DNA of 64,000 bases from positions 248,001 through 312,000 of the forward strand of contig NZ_JAAAJC010000003.1 of the NCBI RefSeq assembly GCF_009900715.1, written 5' to 3'. Below, one piece after another: positions 1 to 8,105 of the stretch (its first letter is position 1; every line of letters begins with the position of its first letter). Both the position numbers and the translations under genes were made by a program. This DNA is from Halococcus salsus. Lineage in GTDB: Archaea; Halobacteriota; Halobacteria; Halobacteriales; Halococcaceae. The notes under the pieces were generated by a model. That model saw only the letters and a list, made by a program, of their open reading frames with translations, searched no databases and was not told the DNA's origin.

Positions 1-2
1 AG

Positions 3-680
3 GGCGACGTCACGGAGATAACGAACCAGGTCGCGCCCTTCTTCGGCAACACCACCTTCACGCAGGTCTACGACTGGCACGACTACCGCTACTACACGAT
101 GGAGGAGCTGTTGGGGAAGCTCGGTGCGGTGTTCGACCAGCGCGGACGCGCCGAGGCGTTCACCGAGGTGCTCGACGACGTCCACTCGACGGTCGAGAGC
201 GACCTTCCGAACGAGACCCCCTCGATCGCGCTGCTGTACCCCGCCGACGTCCCGCCGGAGTCGTTCTACCCCTACCTCGTGGGCGAGGGGACGACCTCGA
301 AGCAGTGGCGGACCCTCGGCGTCGAGGACGCGCTGGCGGCGAACGACGTGGCCGACGCCCAGGCGGGTGGGAGCGCGATCGACTTCGAGACGCTGCTCGA
401 GGTCGACCCGGACGTGCTCGCGGTGCGCCTCCAAGACGAGATCACCGACCAGTACTTCCAAGAGAACATCGTCACGCCCCTCGAAAACCACGAGGTGGCC
501 TCCCAGCTCAGCGCGGTCCAGAACGGTCGAGTGATCTACGCCGGGCTGACCTACCAGGGTCCGATCATCTACCTCCACCAGCTCGAACGCGCGGCCCAGG
601 GCGTCTACCCCGACGCGTTCGGCGGCAGTCAGCTCTTCGACCGCCAGCGCGTCGCGGACATCGTGACCGGGGACGGATGA
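3..680 (+). CDS. ABC transporter substrate-binding protein (iron-siderophore/cobalamin type), 5' end outside window
   Basis: The reading frame is open from base 3, so the gene begins left of the window; the Met at base 99 is internal. About 225 C-terminal residues are visible. Their character fits the second lobe of a periplasmic-binding-protein type III fold (PF01497, Fe3+-siderophore or B12 binding): a long linking helix (about residues 35-60), a segment on a ligand-facing loop (VGEGTTSKQWRTLG), a VDPDVLAVR strand, and a late NGRVIYAG strand followed by helices. Such proteins are lipid- or membrane-anchored outside the haloarchaeal cell and deliver ligand to a BtuCD/FecCD-type permease. The substrate cannot be told from this fragment. 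The signal peptide and first lobe are missing. A 28-codon frame overlaps the stop. Confidence 0.8.
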   Translation, partial: GDVTEITNQVAPFFGNTTFTQVYDWHDYRYYTMEELLGKLGAVFDQRGRAEAFTEVLDDVHSTVESDLPNETPSIALLYPADVPPESFYPYLVGEGTTSKQWRTLGVEDALAANDVADAQAGGSAIDFETLLEVDPDVLAVRLQDEITDQYFQENIVTPLENHEVASQLSAVQNGRVIYAGLTYQGPIIYLHQLERAAQGVYPDAFGGSQLFDRQRVADIVTGDG

Positions 681-763
681 CCGACCGCGACGTCGCCGGC
701 CCCGAACGGGTGCTCGATGCGCTCGACGACGACGCGATCCATGAGTATCTGGACGGGAGCTGA
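677..763 (+). CDS. Small acidic ORF (28 aa) overlapping the binding-protein stop
   Basis: An ATG overlaps the upstream TGA as ATGA and opens 28 codons (MTDRDVAGPERVLDALDDDA then IHEYLDGS). The peptide is acidic with an amphipathic helical pattern, as in real haloarchaeal proteins. It ends 3 bases before the convergent cyclodeaminase gene. It could be a small coupled protein, the remnant of a longer downstream gene, or chance. No family is recognised. Confidence 0.3.
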   Translation: MTDRDVAGPERVLDALDDDAIHEYLDGS

Positions 764-766
764 GGG

Positions 767-1771
767 TTACTCGCCAGTGAGGGCCTGGCTGCCCGGCGCG
801 AACGCGAGCTCGGTGCCGAGGCCCTCCTCACGGGCCTTCTCGTAGACCAGATAGCCCGCCGCGACGGTCTCGATACCGGTGCCACCGGAGTCGAAGACCG
901 TTATCTCGTCGTCGGACTCACGGCCGGGGGCCTCGCCCGCGACGACCGCGCCGAGTTCGGCGTGAATATCGTCCTCGGTCACGACGCCTTCCTCGACGGC
1001 GTTGATGAACGAGCCGGCGTCGTTCATGACCCGCTCGCGGAGGTCGGGGACGTACTTCGCGCGCTCGACGGTGGTCGCGTCGAGTTCGTGCTTTTCGGGG
1101 TGATACTGGCCCATCGCGGTGACGTGTGCGCCGTCCTCGAGGAGTTCGCCGTCGAAGACCGGTTCGGATGCACTCGTCGCGGTGATCACCACGTCCGCAC
1201 CCTCGACCGCGGCGTCGCTCGACGCCACGGCCGCGACCGCGGGGTTGAGCTGTTCGTTCATCTCGGCGGCGAATTTCTCCCGGTTCTCCGCGGTCGGCGA
1301 ATAGACGTTCACCGTCTCGAAGCTCCGAACGGTCGCACAGGCCTGAAGCTGACCGCGGGCCTGGGCACCGCTCCCGATGACCGCGAGCGTCGTCGCGTCC
1401 GTTCGCGCGAGCGCGTCGACGCCGACCGCACCCGCCGCGCCGGTCTTGAACGGGTTGAGGCTCGCGCCGTCGAGCAGGGCGATCAGGGCCCCCGACTCGG
1501 CGTCGAACACCGGCTGGACGAACTGGGCGTCGCGGTTGCCGAAGCCCGCGGCGTACATGTAGCCACCCATCGCGCCCGTCTCGGGCAGGATGGCGGTGTA
1601 GCCCGTGAGCATGCCCGGCGGCTCCTCGTTCGTGAGTTTCGTCCGCGGCGCGGCCGGCGCGCCCTCGCCGCGCTGGCGGTAGCCCTCGCGCACCGCCCGG
1701 ACGTACTCCTCGGGCGTCGCGAGCCCCGCACACTCCTCGCTGGTCAGAAACAGCGTTCCGTCGTCGGTCAT
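767..1771 (-). CDS. Ornithine cyclodeaminase / mu-crystallin family NAD(P)-dependent enzyme
   Basis: 334 residues, the usual length for this family. Members include ornithine cyclodeaminase, archaeal alanine dehydrogenase, ketimine reductases and tauropine-type dehydrogenases. Visible marks are the N-terminal substrate-binding half with R-T-K-L-T near residue 45, the glycine-rich dinucleotide motif VIGSGAQARGQ near residue 130, and ITATSASEPVFDG near 200. It is cytosolic. A TATA-like CATAAAGC (1793-1800) lies about 25 bases upstream of the ATG, which supports this start and a nearly leaderless mRNA. Whether the enzyme makes proline, alanine or reduces an imine cannot be decided from sequence. 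It is transcribed toward the binding-protein gene and follows the alpha/beta hydrolase on the same strand (43 bases apart). Confidence 0.85.
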   Translation of the reverse strand: MTDDGTLFLTSEECAGLATPEEYVRAVREGYRQRGEGAPAAPRTKLTNEEPPGMLTGYTAILPETGAMGGYMYAAGFGNRDAQFVQPVFDAESGALIALLDGASLNPFKTGAAGAVGVDALARTDATTLAVIGSGAQARGQLQACATVRSFETVNVYSPTAENREKFAAEMNEQLNPAVAAVASSDAAVEGADVVITATSASEPVFDGELLEDGAHVTAMGQYHPEKHELDATTVERAKYVPDLRERVMNDAGSFINAVEEGVVTEDDIHAELGAVVAGEAPGRESDDEITVFDSGGTGIETVAAGYLVYEKAREEGLGTELAFAPGSQALTGE

Positions 1772-1814
1772 ACGGGCACAAGGGCGAGCGAGGCTTTATG
1801 AGTGGTGGCTCAAG

Positions 1815-2663
1815 TCACCCCGTCGCTTCGGATTCGAGGAAGCCGCGAAGCGCGTGACACAGCTGCGACCGCCCCGCCGGGCCGAGGAAGTGCCGTTCGT
1901 CGGGGAGGGTGAGGACCTCCCGGCACTCCGGAAAGGTCGTCCGAATGCGGGGGCCGATCGTTCGAGCCGGGAAGAACGGGTCGTCGGCCGCGACCACGCC
2001 GAACACGGGTACCCCGACGGTTCGAAGCGCATCGCGCGTCGGGCCGGGGAACCCGGTCATGAGGTCGGCGGTTCGGAGCGCGGCCGCGATGGTGTCGCGG
2101 ACGACGGGCGGGAGCGATCCCGGTGGTTCGGTCGCCAGCGAGCCGAGTGCGCGGTCGAGCAACCAGCGCCGCGGGAGGGAGCGGTAGGCGAGCGACGGGA
2201 CCCCGACCCTCGCCAGCCCGGCCGGGGGGCCGACACCGAAGCCCGCCGGAACGACCAACGAGACCGACTCGAACCGGTCGGGGGCGCGGACGAGGGCTTC
2301 GAGGAGCACCCCCGCACCGTGGGAGAGACCGACCGCCGGAACCGCCTCGACCCCGAGCCCATCGAGGAGCGCCACGAGCCACCGGCCGTAGTCCGCCGTT
2401 CGGGCCGTCGTCTTTCCCGGCTGTCCGGGCGTATCGGGCGCGAGCAGCCGGTACTCGTCCGCGAGCGCCTCGACCCACGCGAGCGTGACCGGGGTCGTGA
2501 CGTTCCCGCCCTGGAGGACGAGCAGCGGTTTCGCGTCGGGGTCGCCGGCGAGCAGCAGGTGGGTCTCGCCAACGGCGGTCTCGATTCGCCGCTCCTCGAC
2601 CGGACCGTCGAGGAGTTCCGCGACGGCTCGGTCGTAGAGTGGTTCGAACGGTGTGGCGGTCAT
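1815..2663 (-). CDS. Alpha/beta hydrolase
   Basis: 282 residues with the alpha/beta-hydrolase order: an early LLVLQGGNVTTPVTLAWVEA strand and oxyanion region, LLAPDTPGQPGKT, the nucleophile elbow GLSHGAGVLLEA (Ser near residue 113), an acidic residue in the VFGVVAADDPFFPA loop near 220, and a C-terminal His in LPDERHFLGPAGRS near 255. These make a plausible Ser-Asp-His triad. The elbow G-L-S-H-G fits the G-x-S-x-G rule. Substrate is unknown; the family covers esterases, haloperoxidase-like and C-C hydrolases. It precedes the cyclodeaminase gene on the same strand and may be cotranscribed. Confidence 0.8.
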   Translation of the reverse strand: MTATPFEPLYDRAVAELLDGPVEERRIETAVGETHLLLAGDPDAKPLLVLQGGNVTTPVTLAWVEALADEYRLLAPDTPGQPGKTTARTADYGRWLVALLDGLGVEAVPAVGLSHGAGVLLEALVRAPDRFESVSLVVPAGFGVGPPAGLARVGVPSLAYRSLPRRWLLDRALGSLATEPPGSLPPVVRDTIAAALRTADLMTGFPGPTRDALRTVGVPVFGVVAADDPFFPARTIGPRIRTTFPECREVLTLPDERHFLGPAGRSQLCHALRGFLESEATG

Positions 2664-2758
2664 ACGGTGCCCTCCGTCGGGAACATGCTTGAGTCGAGCC
2701 GTGACCGAAACGCGTTGTAAAAGCAGTAGTCAGCAGAGAAGTCGAAGAGAGGGAGAAA

Positions 2759-2980
2759 TTATTCGGCCGAGTTGAGCGAGCCGCCGTTGGGCTGCGGGGC
2801 GGGCTGGGTGTCGGCACCCGGCGAGCGAACGAAGAGACCGTGACCGATGAGCGCGACCGCGACGGCCGCCGCGAGCGGGACAGCGAGCGTGAGTGAAACG
2901 CCGAGGGCGACGAGAAGGGTGGTGATACCGCCGAGCGCGAGCGGAATGAGTCCGAGGATGTAGTCGTAGTACTGAGCCAT
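2759..2980 (-). CDS. Small two-helix membrane protein, function unknown
   Basis: 73 residues beginning MAQYYDYILGLIPLALGGIT. Two hydrophobic segments (about residues 7-29 and 32-50) are followed by a polar Pro/Asn-rich tail (QPAPQPNGG). A promoter-like ACTTATGTG at 3006-3014 sits about 27-30 bases upstream of this Met, so the start is placed here rather than at a Met three codons earlier. Short haloarchaeal proteins of this type are common beside housekeeping genes and have no assigned role. Confidence 0.65.
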   Translation of the reverse strand: MAQYYDYILGLIPLALGGITTLLVALGVSLTLAVPLAAAVAVALIGHGLFVRSPGADTQPAPQPNGGSLNSAE

Positions 2981-3145
2981 TATACTCAATGATACGGGGG
3001 TGCGTCACATAAGTGTTTCCCATAGGTGGGTCGTGAGCGAGAGATATGAGTTGCTGAGATCACACGAGGGTTCTCTATAAGTTATGGGTTGGAGATCGTC
3101 GACGTGGATCGCTGAGGACCGAGCGGTGACAACGGGGATGGGGTC

Positions 3146-3571
3146 TCAGGAACGACCGACGAGCGCGGCGACGGCGACGCGCCACGGGACCAGGAGGACG
3201 AGCCCGACGCCGAGCGAAACGAGGACGAACGCGAGCGCGAAGTCCCCGTGGAAGAGGGCGGTCGCGCGGAGCGCCTGGCCGACGAGCGCCGCGCCGACCC
3301 ACGCGAGGGCCGTGCGGATGGCGGCCGAGCGGGGGGCGCGGTACACGGCGGGCGTGTAGACACCTGCGAGCACGGACGCGACGACCCAGCCGATGACGAA
3401 CGGGAGCGCGGTGCCGACGATCCGGCCGGGCTGGGCGGTGAGGCTGTAGCCGTGCTGGAGTTCGCCCGCGACGACGAACAGGCCGATCAGGACGAGGTCG
3501 CCGACCGCGAGCCCGAGGGTCGTCCCCGAGACGTCGATGCGGCCTCCGAGGGAACCGACGGCGTTGCTCAT
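3146..3571 (-). CDS. DUF3054-type integral membrane protein
   Basis: 141 residues with four predicted transmembrane helices (about 17-36, 48-66, 80-98, 110-130), rich in Ala, Val and Leu, ending LVGRS. Length and the pattern of charged residues between helices (ELQHGYSLTAQPGRIVGTA in loop 1) fit the DUF3054 family found in haloarchaea and actinobacteria. A TATA-like TTACATGCC near 3602 is about 27 bases from this ATG, which argues against the upstream in-frame Met. Function unknown. The methyltransferase gene on the same strand ends 46 bases upstream. Confidence 0.7.
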   Translation of the reverse strand: MSNAVGSLGGRIDVSGTTLGLAVGDLVLIGLFVVAGELQHGYSLTAQPGRIVGTALPFVIGWVVASVLAGVYTPAVYRAPRSAAIRTALAWVGAALVGQALRATALFHGDFALAFVLVSLGVGLVLLVPWRVAVAALVGRS

Positions 3572-3617
3572 GGGTCGGGCGAGGGGCGCGAGCGGCATGT
3601 AAGACTCGTTTTCGCGC

Positions 3618-4190
3618 TCAGCGCTTGACGCCGGCGACGGTGAAGCCGAAGCCGCGAACCGGGATCGCGGCGTCGAGCCCGACGCGTTCGACCGCGAACG
3701 CGAGCTCGTCGGGGGTGAAGAACTCGGAGTCGAAGCCGACGAGGCGCTCGCCCGTCGCGAGCAGGAGCCCGGGGAGGGTCGAGCGGTCGAACTCGCGACA
3801 GACCAGCACGCCGCCCGGTCGGAGGACGCGTTTGGCCTCCGCGAGCGCGCCCGTTTGGTCGGCGACGTGATGGAGCGCGTCCACGATGAGCACCGCGTCG
3901 ACGCTGGCGTCGGCGACGGGGAGTCGTGCCGCATCCCCGAGCACACAGCCAAGTCCCCGTCGGCGCGCCTCGGCGAGCATCCCGGGGGCGGCGTCGACCA
4001 CGACCCGTTCCGGGACCCCGAGCGCGCGCACCGCTCGACCCGTCCCGCCGCCGACGTCGAGCACGCGGTGGAGCTCGCGGTCGGCGAGCACGAGCCCCGC
4101 CCGTATCGGACCGACGTCGCTCGCGGGCATGAGTCGCTCGTAGTGGCGCGCGAACCGGTCGAATCGCGCGACGTCGCCCGGCGGCTGCAT
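3618..4190 (-). CDS. Class I SAM-dependent methyltransferase (UbiE/COQ5-like)
   Basis: 190 residues. Motif I VLDVGGGTGRAVRAL (near residue 43) binds S-adenosylmethionine. VVDAAPGMLAEA is the motif II acidic strand, GDAARLPVADASVDAVLIVD is the Methyltransf_11 core, and ALHHVADQTGALAEAKRVLRPGG is the post-core helix. The promoter-like ACTTAAGC (about 4214-4221) fits this ATG and not the Met five codons upstream. Family members methylate quinones, lipids or small molecules; the substrate here is unknown. It is divergent from the acetyltransferase gene and may share the same AT-rich promoter patch. Confidence 0.8.
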   Translation of the reverse strand: MQPPGDVARFDRFARHYERLMPASDVGPIRAGLVLADRELHRVLDVGGGTGRAVRALGVPERVVVDAAPGMLAEARRRGLGCVLGDAARLPVADASVDAVLIVDALHHVADQTGALAEAKRVLRPGGVLVCREFDRSTLPGLLLATGERLVGFDSEFFTPDELAFAVERVGLDAAIPVRGFGFTVAGVKR

Positions 4191-4263
4191 GACGCTCACT
4201 CGCACCGGCCGCCGCTTAAGTCGTGCGGCGAAGGAGGGATGGCGCTCGCGCCGAAGGAAACGT

Positions 4264-4791
4264 ATGGAGTACGCGTTCTGCGGGTGGCCCGAGGACGGGC
4301 CGACGCTCGACCTCGATTACCGGCAGTTCGCGTACGCCGGCAAGTTCGTGATGTCCTCGACCGGGAAGGCGGTCGTGCGCGAGGGGGACGAGGTCCTCGG
4401 CGCGGTCGCGTTCAACGAGGACCGCACCGATCCGACCACGCTCTGGCTCCGCTACATCACCGTGCGGGCCGACCGTCGTGGTGAGGGGTTGGGGGCACGC
4501 CTCGCGGCGTTCGCCGCCGATCGGGCGCTTACCCACGGGTACGGGCGCCTCCGGATCGCGGTCAACAACCCGTTCGCCTACGAGGCGCTCCACAAGGCCG
4601 GTTTCGGCTACACCGGCCGGGAGACCGGCCTCGCCGAACTCGTGCTCGAACGTCCGAGCGAGCGCTCGCACGCGGCCTACCAAGCGGGTCTCGACGTCTA
4701 CCGCGCCCGCGACCTCTCGGCGGACGAAAGCGAGTTTCTGGCGTCGCGAGTCGACCGGGATCCGCCGGCACGGCTCGATCCACCAACGTAG
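4264..4791 (+). CDS. GNAT family N-acetyltransferase
   Basis: 175 residues. The acetyl-CoA-binding motif A appears as RYITVRADRRGEGLGARLAA (about residues 60-80; R/Q-x-x-G-x-G/A reads R-R-G-E-G-L-G-A). It is preceded by strand TTLWLRYITV and followed by motif B-like RIAVNNPFAYEALHKAGFGY. The protein transfers an acetyl group from acetyl-CoA to an amine; the acceptor is unknown. The N-terminal 45 residues (EYAFCGWPEDGPTLDLDYRQ) are lineage-specific. The C-terminal 35 residues are acidic. Confidence 0.8.
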   Translation: MEYAFCGWPEDGPTLDLDYRQFAYAGKFVMSSTGKAVVREGDEVLGAVAFNEDRTDPTTLWLRYITVRADRRGEGLGARLAAFAADRALTHGYGRLRIAVNNPFAYEALHKAGFGYTGRETGLAELVLERPSERSHAAYQAGLDVYRARDLSADESEFLASRVDRDPPARLDPPT

Positions 4792-4857
4792 GAACGCGGT
4801 TCGTCGTCGGAGGGGAGTGCAACAGGGTTAACATCCGGTGGCGAGGTCGGGCTAACG

Positions 4858-5628
4858 ATGGTCGAAAACAGGACCGCTATCGTCACGGGATCGAGCAGGG
4901 GTATCGGGAAACAGGTCGCGGAGACGCTGGCCGCGGACGGCGCGAACGTCGTGGTCTGTTCGCGCTCGGTCGAGGATTCGGAGGAGGTCGCCGAGGGGAT
5001 CGAGGCGGACGGCGGGTCGGCGCTCGCCGTCGAGGTCGACGTGAGTCAGAAGGAGTCGGTCGAGCGGCTGGTCGAGCGGACCGTCGAGGAGTTCGGCCAG
5101 ATCGACGTCCTCGTGAACAACGCGGGGATCAACATTCGCGGGCCGGCCGAGGAGATCACGCCCGAGGACTGGCAGCAGGTACTGGACGTGAACCTCACTG
5201 GCCCCTTCTACTGCGCCCAGGCCGTCGGCAAGCGGATGATCGAGCAGGGCGACGGCGGCGACATCGTGAACATCTCGAGCATGATGGGCGAGATGGGCCA
5301 GCAGGATCGGACTCCCTACAACACCTCGAAGGGCGGCGTCAACAACCTCACGCGGTGTCTCGCCGTCGAGTGGGCCGAACACGACATCTACGTCAACGCG
5401 CTCGCGCCGGGCTACATCATGACCGACATGGCGGCGGAGGCCCAGGAGGAGGCCGACTTCACCGAACAGGACGTCCGCGACCGGACGCCACTGGACCGGT
5501 TCGGCACCCCGGAAGAGATCGCGAACTGCGTCTCGTTCCTCGCCTCCCACGACCACTACATGACCGGGGAAGTGCTCCACGCCGACGGCGGCTGGACCGC
5601 GTTCGGCTGGGGCGCGAAGGACCGGTAA
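4858..5628 (+). CDS. SDR family NAD(P)-dependent oxidoreductase
   Basis: 256 residues, the standard classical short-chain dehydrogenase length. The cofactor motif TGSSRGIGKQV is at residues 9-19, NNAG near 88, the catalytic Ser in the VNISSMMGEMG stretch near 140, and Y-N-T-S-K (YxxxK) near 155. The segment ALAPGYIMTDM follows as in gluconate 5-dehydrogenase, glucose 1-dehydrogenase and KduD relatives. GGTTAAC at 4826-4832 gives a leaderless start at this ATG. A sugar or polyol substrate is likely by family resemblance but not shown. No operon partner; a 70-residue membrane protein gene follows 61 bases later. Confidence 0.82.
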   Translation: MVENRTAIVTGSSRGIGKQVAETLAADGANVVVCSRSVEDSEEVAEGIEADGGSALAVEVDVSQKESVERLVERTVEEFGQIDVLVNNAGINIRGPAEEITPEDWQQVLDVNLTGPFYCAQAVGKRMIEQGDGGDIVNISSMMGEMGQQDRTPYNTSKGGVNNLTRCLAVEWAEHDIYVNALAPGYIMTDMAAEAQEEADFTEQDVRDRTPLDRFGTPEEIANCVSFLASHDHYMTGEVLHADGGWTAFGWGAKDR

Positions 5629-5689
5629 GGCGAGCCGATTTCTGCGGACGGGCGACAGTTTCATTCGCGACCGCGCCGAGTTCCGGGCG

Positions 5690-5902
5690 ATGGACAAAGC
5701 GGGGTTCGTGAAGCTCTCGTTCGTCGCGTTCGGGTTGATCCTCGTGAGCTTCGTGATCCTCGGGTTCTCGCGGTTGGTGCTTCCCTACCGGACCGCGCGC
5801 GTGCTCGCCGCGCCGACGACGCTCGCGGCCTTCGGGTTGATCTGCTATCTGCTCGTGCGGGCGACCCTCTCGAAGCTCGGGATCGCTACGATCCGGGAGT
5901 GA
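5690..5902 (+). CDS. Small membrane protein (70 aa), function unknown
   Basis: 70 residues with two hydrophobic helices (about 8-26 and 38-58) joined by a short basic loop (VLPYRTARV). The sequence AGFVKLSFVAFGLILVSFVI opens the first helix. CAGTTTCATT near 5660 lies at the expected TATA distance. It sits between the SDR gene and hisD on the same strand, 40 bases before hisD. No family recognised. Confidence 0.6.
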   Translation: MDKAGFVKLSFVAFGLILVSFVILGFSRLVLPYRTARVLAAPTTLAAFGLICYLLVRATLSKLGIATIRE

Positions 5903-5942
5903 GACACCGCAAGCCGTTTTGACGCCCGCGGTAAGGGGAGGT

Positions 5943-7250
5943 ATGGACGTGAGAGCCGTCGCCGACCTCTCGCCCGACGAGCGCCGTGCGGTGTTCGAGC
6001 GCGACGCGGGGATCGACGACATCGAGGGCGACGTCGCCGAGATCGTCGAGCGCGTTCGCACGGAGGGCGACGTCGCGCTCCGGGAGTTCGCCGAGGAGTT
6101 CGACGAGACGACCGTGGGATCGCTCGACGTGACCGACGCGGCCGAGCGCGCGTACGACGAGATCGACGCGGGTCTGCGGGAGGCCATCGAAACGGCAGCC
6201 GAGAACATCCGTGAGTTCCACGAGCGCCAGCTGCCCGAGGACTGGCGCGAGGACTTCGATGGCCGAGAACTCGGACGACGGTACCGACCGATCGACCGGG
6301 TCGGGGCGTACGTGCCGGGCGGGGCGGCGGCCTACCCCTCCAGCGCGCTGATGACGGTGATTCCGGCGAAGGTGGCTGGCGTCGAGACGGTCGCGGTGGC
6401 GACGCCGCCCGCCGACGAGATCAACCCCGCGACGCTCGCGGCGCTCCACGTCGCCGGTTCGGACGAGGTGTATCAGGTCGGCGGTGCGCAGGCGGTGGCG
6501 GCGCTGGCGTACGGGACGGAGTCGGTCTCGCGCGTGCAGAAGGTCGTCGGGCCGGGGAATCGGTGGGTGACGGCGGCGAAGGCCGCAATCCGAAACGACT
6601 GCGCGATCGACTTCCTCGCGGGGCCGAGCGAGGTCTGTGTGTTGGCCGACGGGACGGCGGACCCCGAGTTCGTGGCGGCGGACCTGATCGCGCAGGCCGA
6701 GCACGACGCGAACGCGTCCGCGGTGGCGGTGACGGCCGACGAGGAGCTCGCGGAGGCGGTCGCGGCGGCGGTCGAGGCGGGTATCGAGGGCGAGCGGGCG
6801 GAGACGATTCGGGAAGCGCTCGAAAGCGACGCCAGCGGGGTGTTCCTCGCGCGCTCGATGCCGGAGGCGGTGTTGTTCTGCGAGGAGTACGCCGCCGAGC
6901 ACCTCTCGATCCAGGCCGACGAGGACGAGGCGCTGCTCGACCGGATCAGTAGTGCCGGAAGTGCGTTTCTGGGGCCGTATTCGCCCGTGGCGGCGGGCGA
7001 TTACGCCGCCGGGCCGAACCACGTTCTGCCAACGGGTGGCGGCGCGCGGATCACAGGTGGGCTGTCGGTGGAGACCTTCCTGCGCTCGACGACGGTGCAG
7101 CGACTCTCGGCCGACGCGCTCGACGACATCGGTGAGACCGTCGAGACGCTCGCGCGGGCCGAAGGGTTGGATGCCCACGCCGAAAGCGTCGCCGTCAGAC
7201 TCCGCGAGCGCGAATCCGACGTGGAGGACGACGAGCGACTTCGGGAGTGA
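5943..7250 (+). CDS. hisD: Histidinol dehydrogenase
   Basis: 435 residues. It catalyses the last two steps of histidine synthesis, L-histidinol to L-histidine with two NAD+, as a cytosolic zinc enzyme. Family marks are RPIDRVGAYVPGGAAAYPSS (about 119-138), VQKVVGPGNRWVTAAK, DFLAGPSEVCVLAD, the metal-binding Q-A-E-H-D-A-N-A-S-A (near 250) and the catalytic Glu-His pair in EEYAAEHLSIQ (near 318), then GPYSPVAAGDYAAGPNHVLPTGG. CCGTTTTGAC near 5917 is the TATA position for a leaderless transcript starting at this ATG. No other his genes are nearby, which is usual in haloarchaea. Confidence 0.95.
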   Translation: MDVRAVADLSPDERRAVFERDAGIDDIEGDVAEIVERVRTEGDVALREFAEEFDETTVGSLDVTDAAERAYDEIDAGLREAIETAAENIREFHERQLPEDWREDFDGRELGRRYRPIDRVGAYVPGGAAAYPSSALMTVIPAKVAGVETVAVATPPADEINPATLAALHVAGSDEVYQVGGAQAVAALAYGTESVSRVQKVVGPGNRWVTAAKAAIRNDCAIDFLAGPSEVCVLADGTADPEFVAADLIAQAEHDANASAVAVTADEELAEAVAAAVEAGIEGERAETIREALESDASGVFLARSMPEAVLFCEEYAAEHLSIQADEDEALLDRISSAGSAFLGPYSPVAAGDYAAGPNHVLPTGGGARITGGLSVETFLRSTTVQRLSADALDDIGETVETLARAEGLDAHAESVAVRLRERESDVEDDERLRE

Positions 7251-7360
7251 GGGCTGGTGCGGTTCGGTAGTGCTGTCGGGGCGCGTTCGGAGGTGCGGTC
7301 GGAGCGGGTGCGGTCGGCGGTTGGAGCGGTTGGCGCGCGCTCGCGGTCGTGGGCGAACGG

Positions 7361-7418
7361 CGAGGTTCGAGCGAAGCGAGAACCTCGAATGCGAACGGGG
7401 AACGAAGTGACCCGTGAG
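7361..7418 (+). repeat. 58-base inverted repeat, left copy, with internal hairpin
   Basis: The reverse complement of this segment matches 8221-8278 at 56 of 58 positions; the two differences are both T/C. Inside it CGAGGTTC (7361-7368) pairs with GAACCTCG (7380-7387) around an 11-base loop made of GAGCGAAGCGA. It is non-coding on both strands. Confidence 0.9.
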
Positions 7419-7482
7419 CCACGGTGAGCGCGCGACCGCGGACACTGTGCGAGGTCTGCGCGAGTACTGCGAGCGCAGGCTC

Positions 7483-7501
7483 GTCAGAGCGGAGCTCTGA
7501 C
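7483..7501. repeat. Perfect 8-bp hairpin with GGA loop
   Basis: GTCAGAGC, loop GGA, GCTCTGAC. It lies 230 bases after the hisD stop in the GAGCG-rich spacer, too far and without a T-run to be a clear hisD terminator. Confidence 0.7.
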
Positions 7502-7742
7502 GGTGGATGAGTGGAGTGAGCGCAGCGAACGGAGCGAATCGGTTGGGGAGGCGTGTGGCGGTTGCGGGGCGGAAGCGGAGGGGGAGTCAGTAGTGACTGT
7601 ACCGCGAGCGAGGCCGGAGGCCGAGCGAGCGGCAGTTTTTAGTCCAGGTTTTTCAAGGAGTGGTGTCCGACCAGCGGAAGGCCACCCGACGCAGAAAAAA
7701 GTGGGGCGTCATGGTTAACTTTCTTCGGCGGATATGTGACGT

Positions 7743-8105
7743 ATGAGCACGGCTGGAACCGCCGACACCGCGACCGAGATCGACGTCTCGACGTCGGCCG
7801 CCGAACAGGCACTCGACCTCCTCGAAGGCGAGGGTATGGACACCGACGTCGCCGGGCTTCGGTTGTTCGTCCAGCAGGGCGGCTGTGCCGGGCTTTCCTA
7901 CGGCATGCGCTTCGACGGCGAGCCCGAGGAGGACGACCAGGTCTACGAACACCACGACCTCCGGATCTTCGTCGACCCCGCGAGCATGAACTACATCGGC
8001 GGCAGCGTCCTCGACTTCGAGGGCGGCCTCCAGGGCGCGGGCTTTCACGTCGAGAACCCGAACGTCGTGAGCGAGTGCGGCTGCGGGGAGAGTTTCCGGA
8101 CCTAA
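7743..8105 (+). CDS. HesB/IscA family iron-sulfur cluster assembly protein
   Basis: 120 residues, A-type Fe-S carrier. The three conserved cysteines are present: one in the QQGGCAGLSYGMRFD segment (near residue 44) and two in the C-terminal CGCGESF motif (near 113-115). The protein would bind a [2Fe-2S] or [4Fe-4S] cluster, or iron, and pass clusters to apo-proteins in the cytosol. The first 20 residues are an acidic Thr-rich extension. GGTTAAC near 7717 supports a leaderless start here. The gene stands alone between two non-coding arms holding a near-perfect inverted repeat. Confidence 0.9.
   Translation: MSTAGTADTATEIDVSTSAAEQALDLLEGEGMDTDVAGLRLFVQQGGCAGLSYGMRFDGEPEEDDQVYEHHDLRIFVDPASMNYIGGSVLDFEGGLQGAGFHVENPNVVSECGCGESFRT

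Larger units (their letters stand above)
7251..7742. other. Gene-free GC-rich spacer with hairpins and GAGCGAAGCGAG motifs
   Basis: 492 bases between hisD and the HesB-like gene. No frame looks coding: the open frames are rich in Arg, Ser and Glu from the repeated GAGCG units. It holds the left copy of a 58-base inverted repeat (7361-7418), a perfect 8-bp hairpin at 7483-7501, and runs such as GAGTGAGCGCAGCGAACGG near 7510. The AT-rich end (7690-7735) carries the HesB promoter, with GGTTAAC near 7714-7720. Confidence 0.7.

Noticed and set aside
7503-7718. 71-residue frame in the repeat-rich spacer
   Set aside because: It is a translation of the GAGCG motif tract (SERSERSE) and has no protein character.
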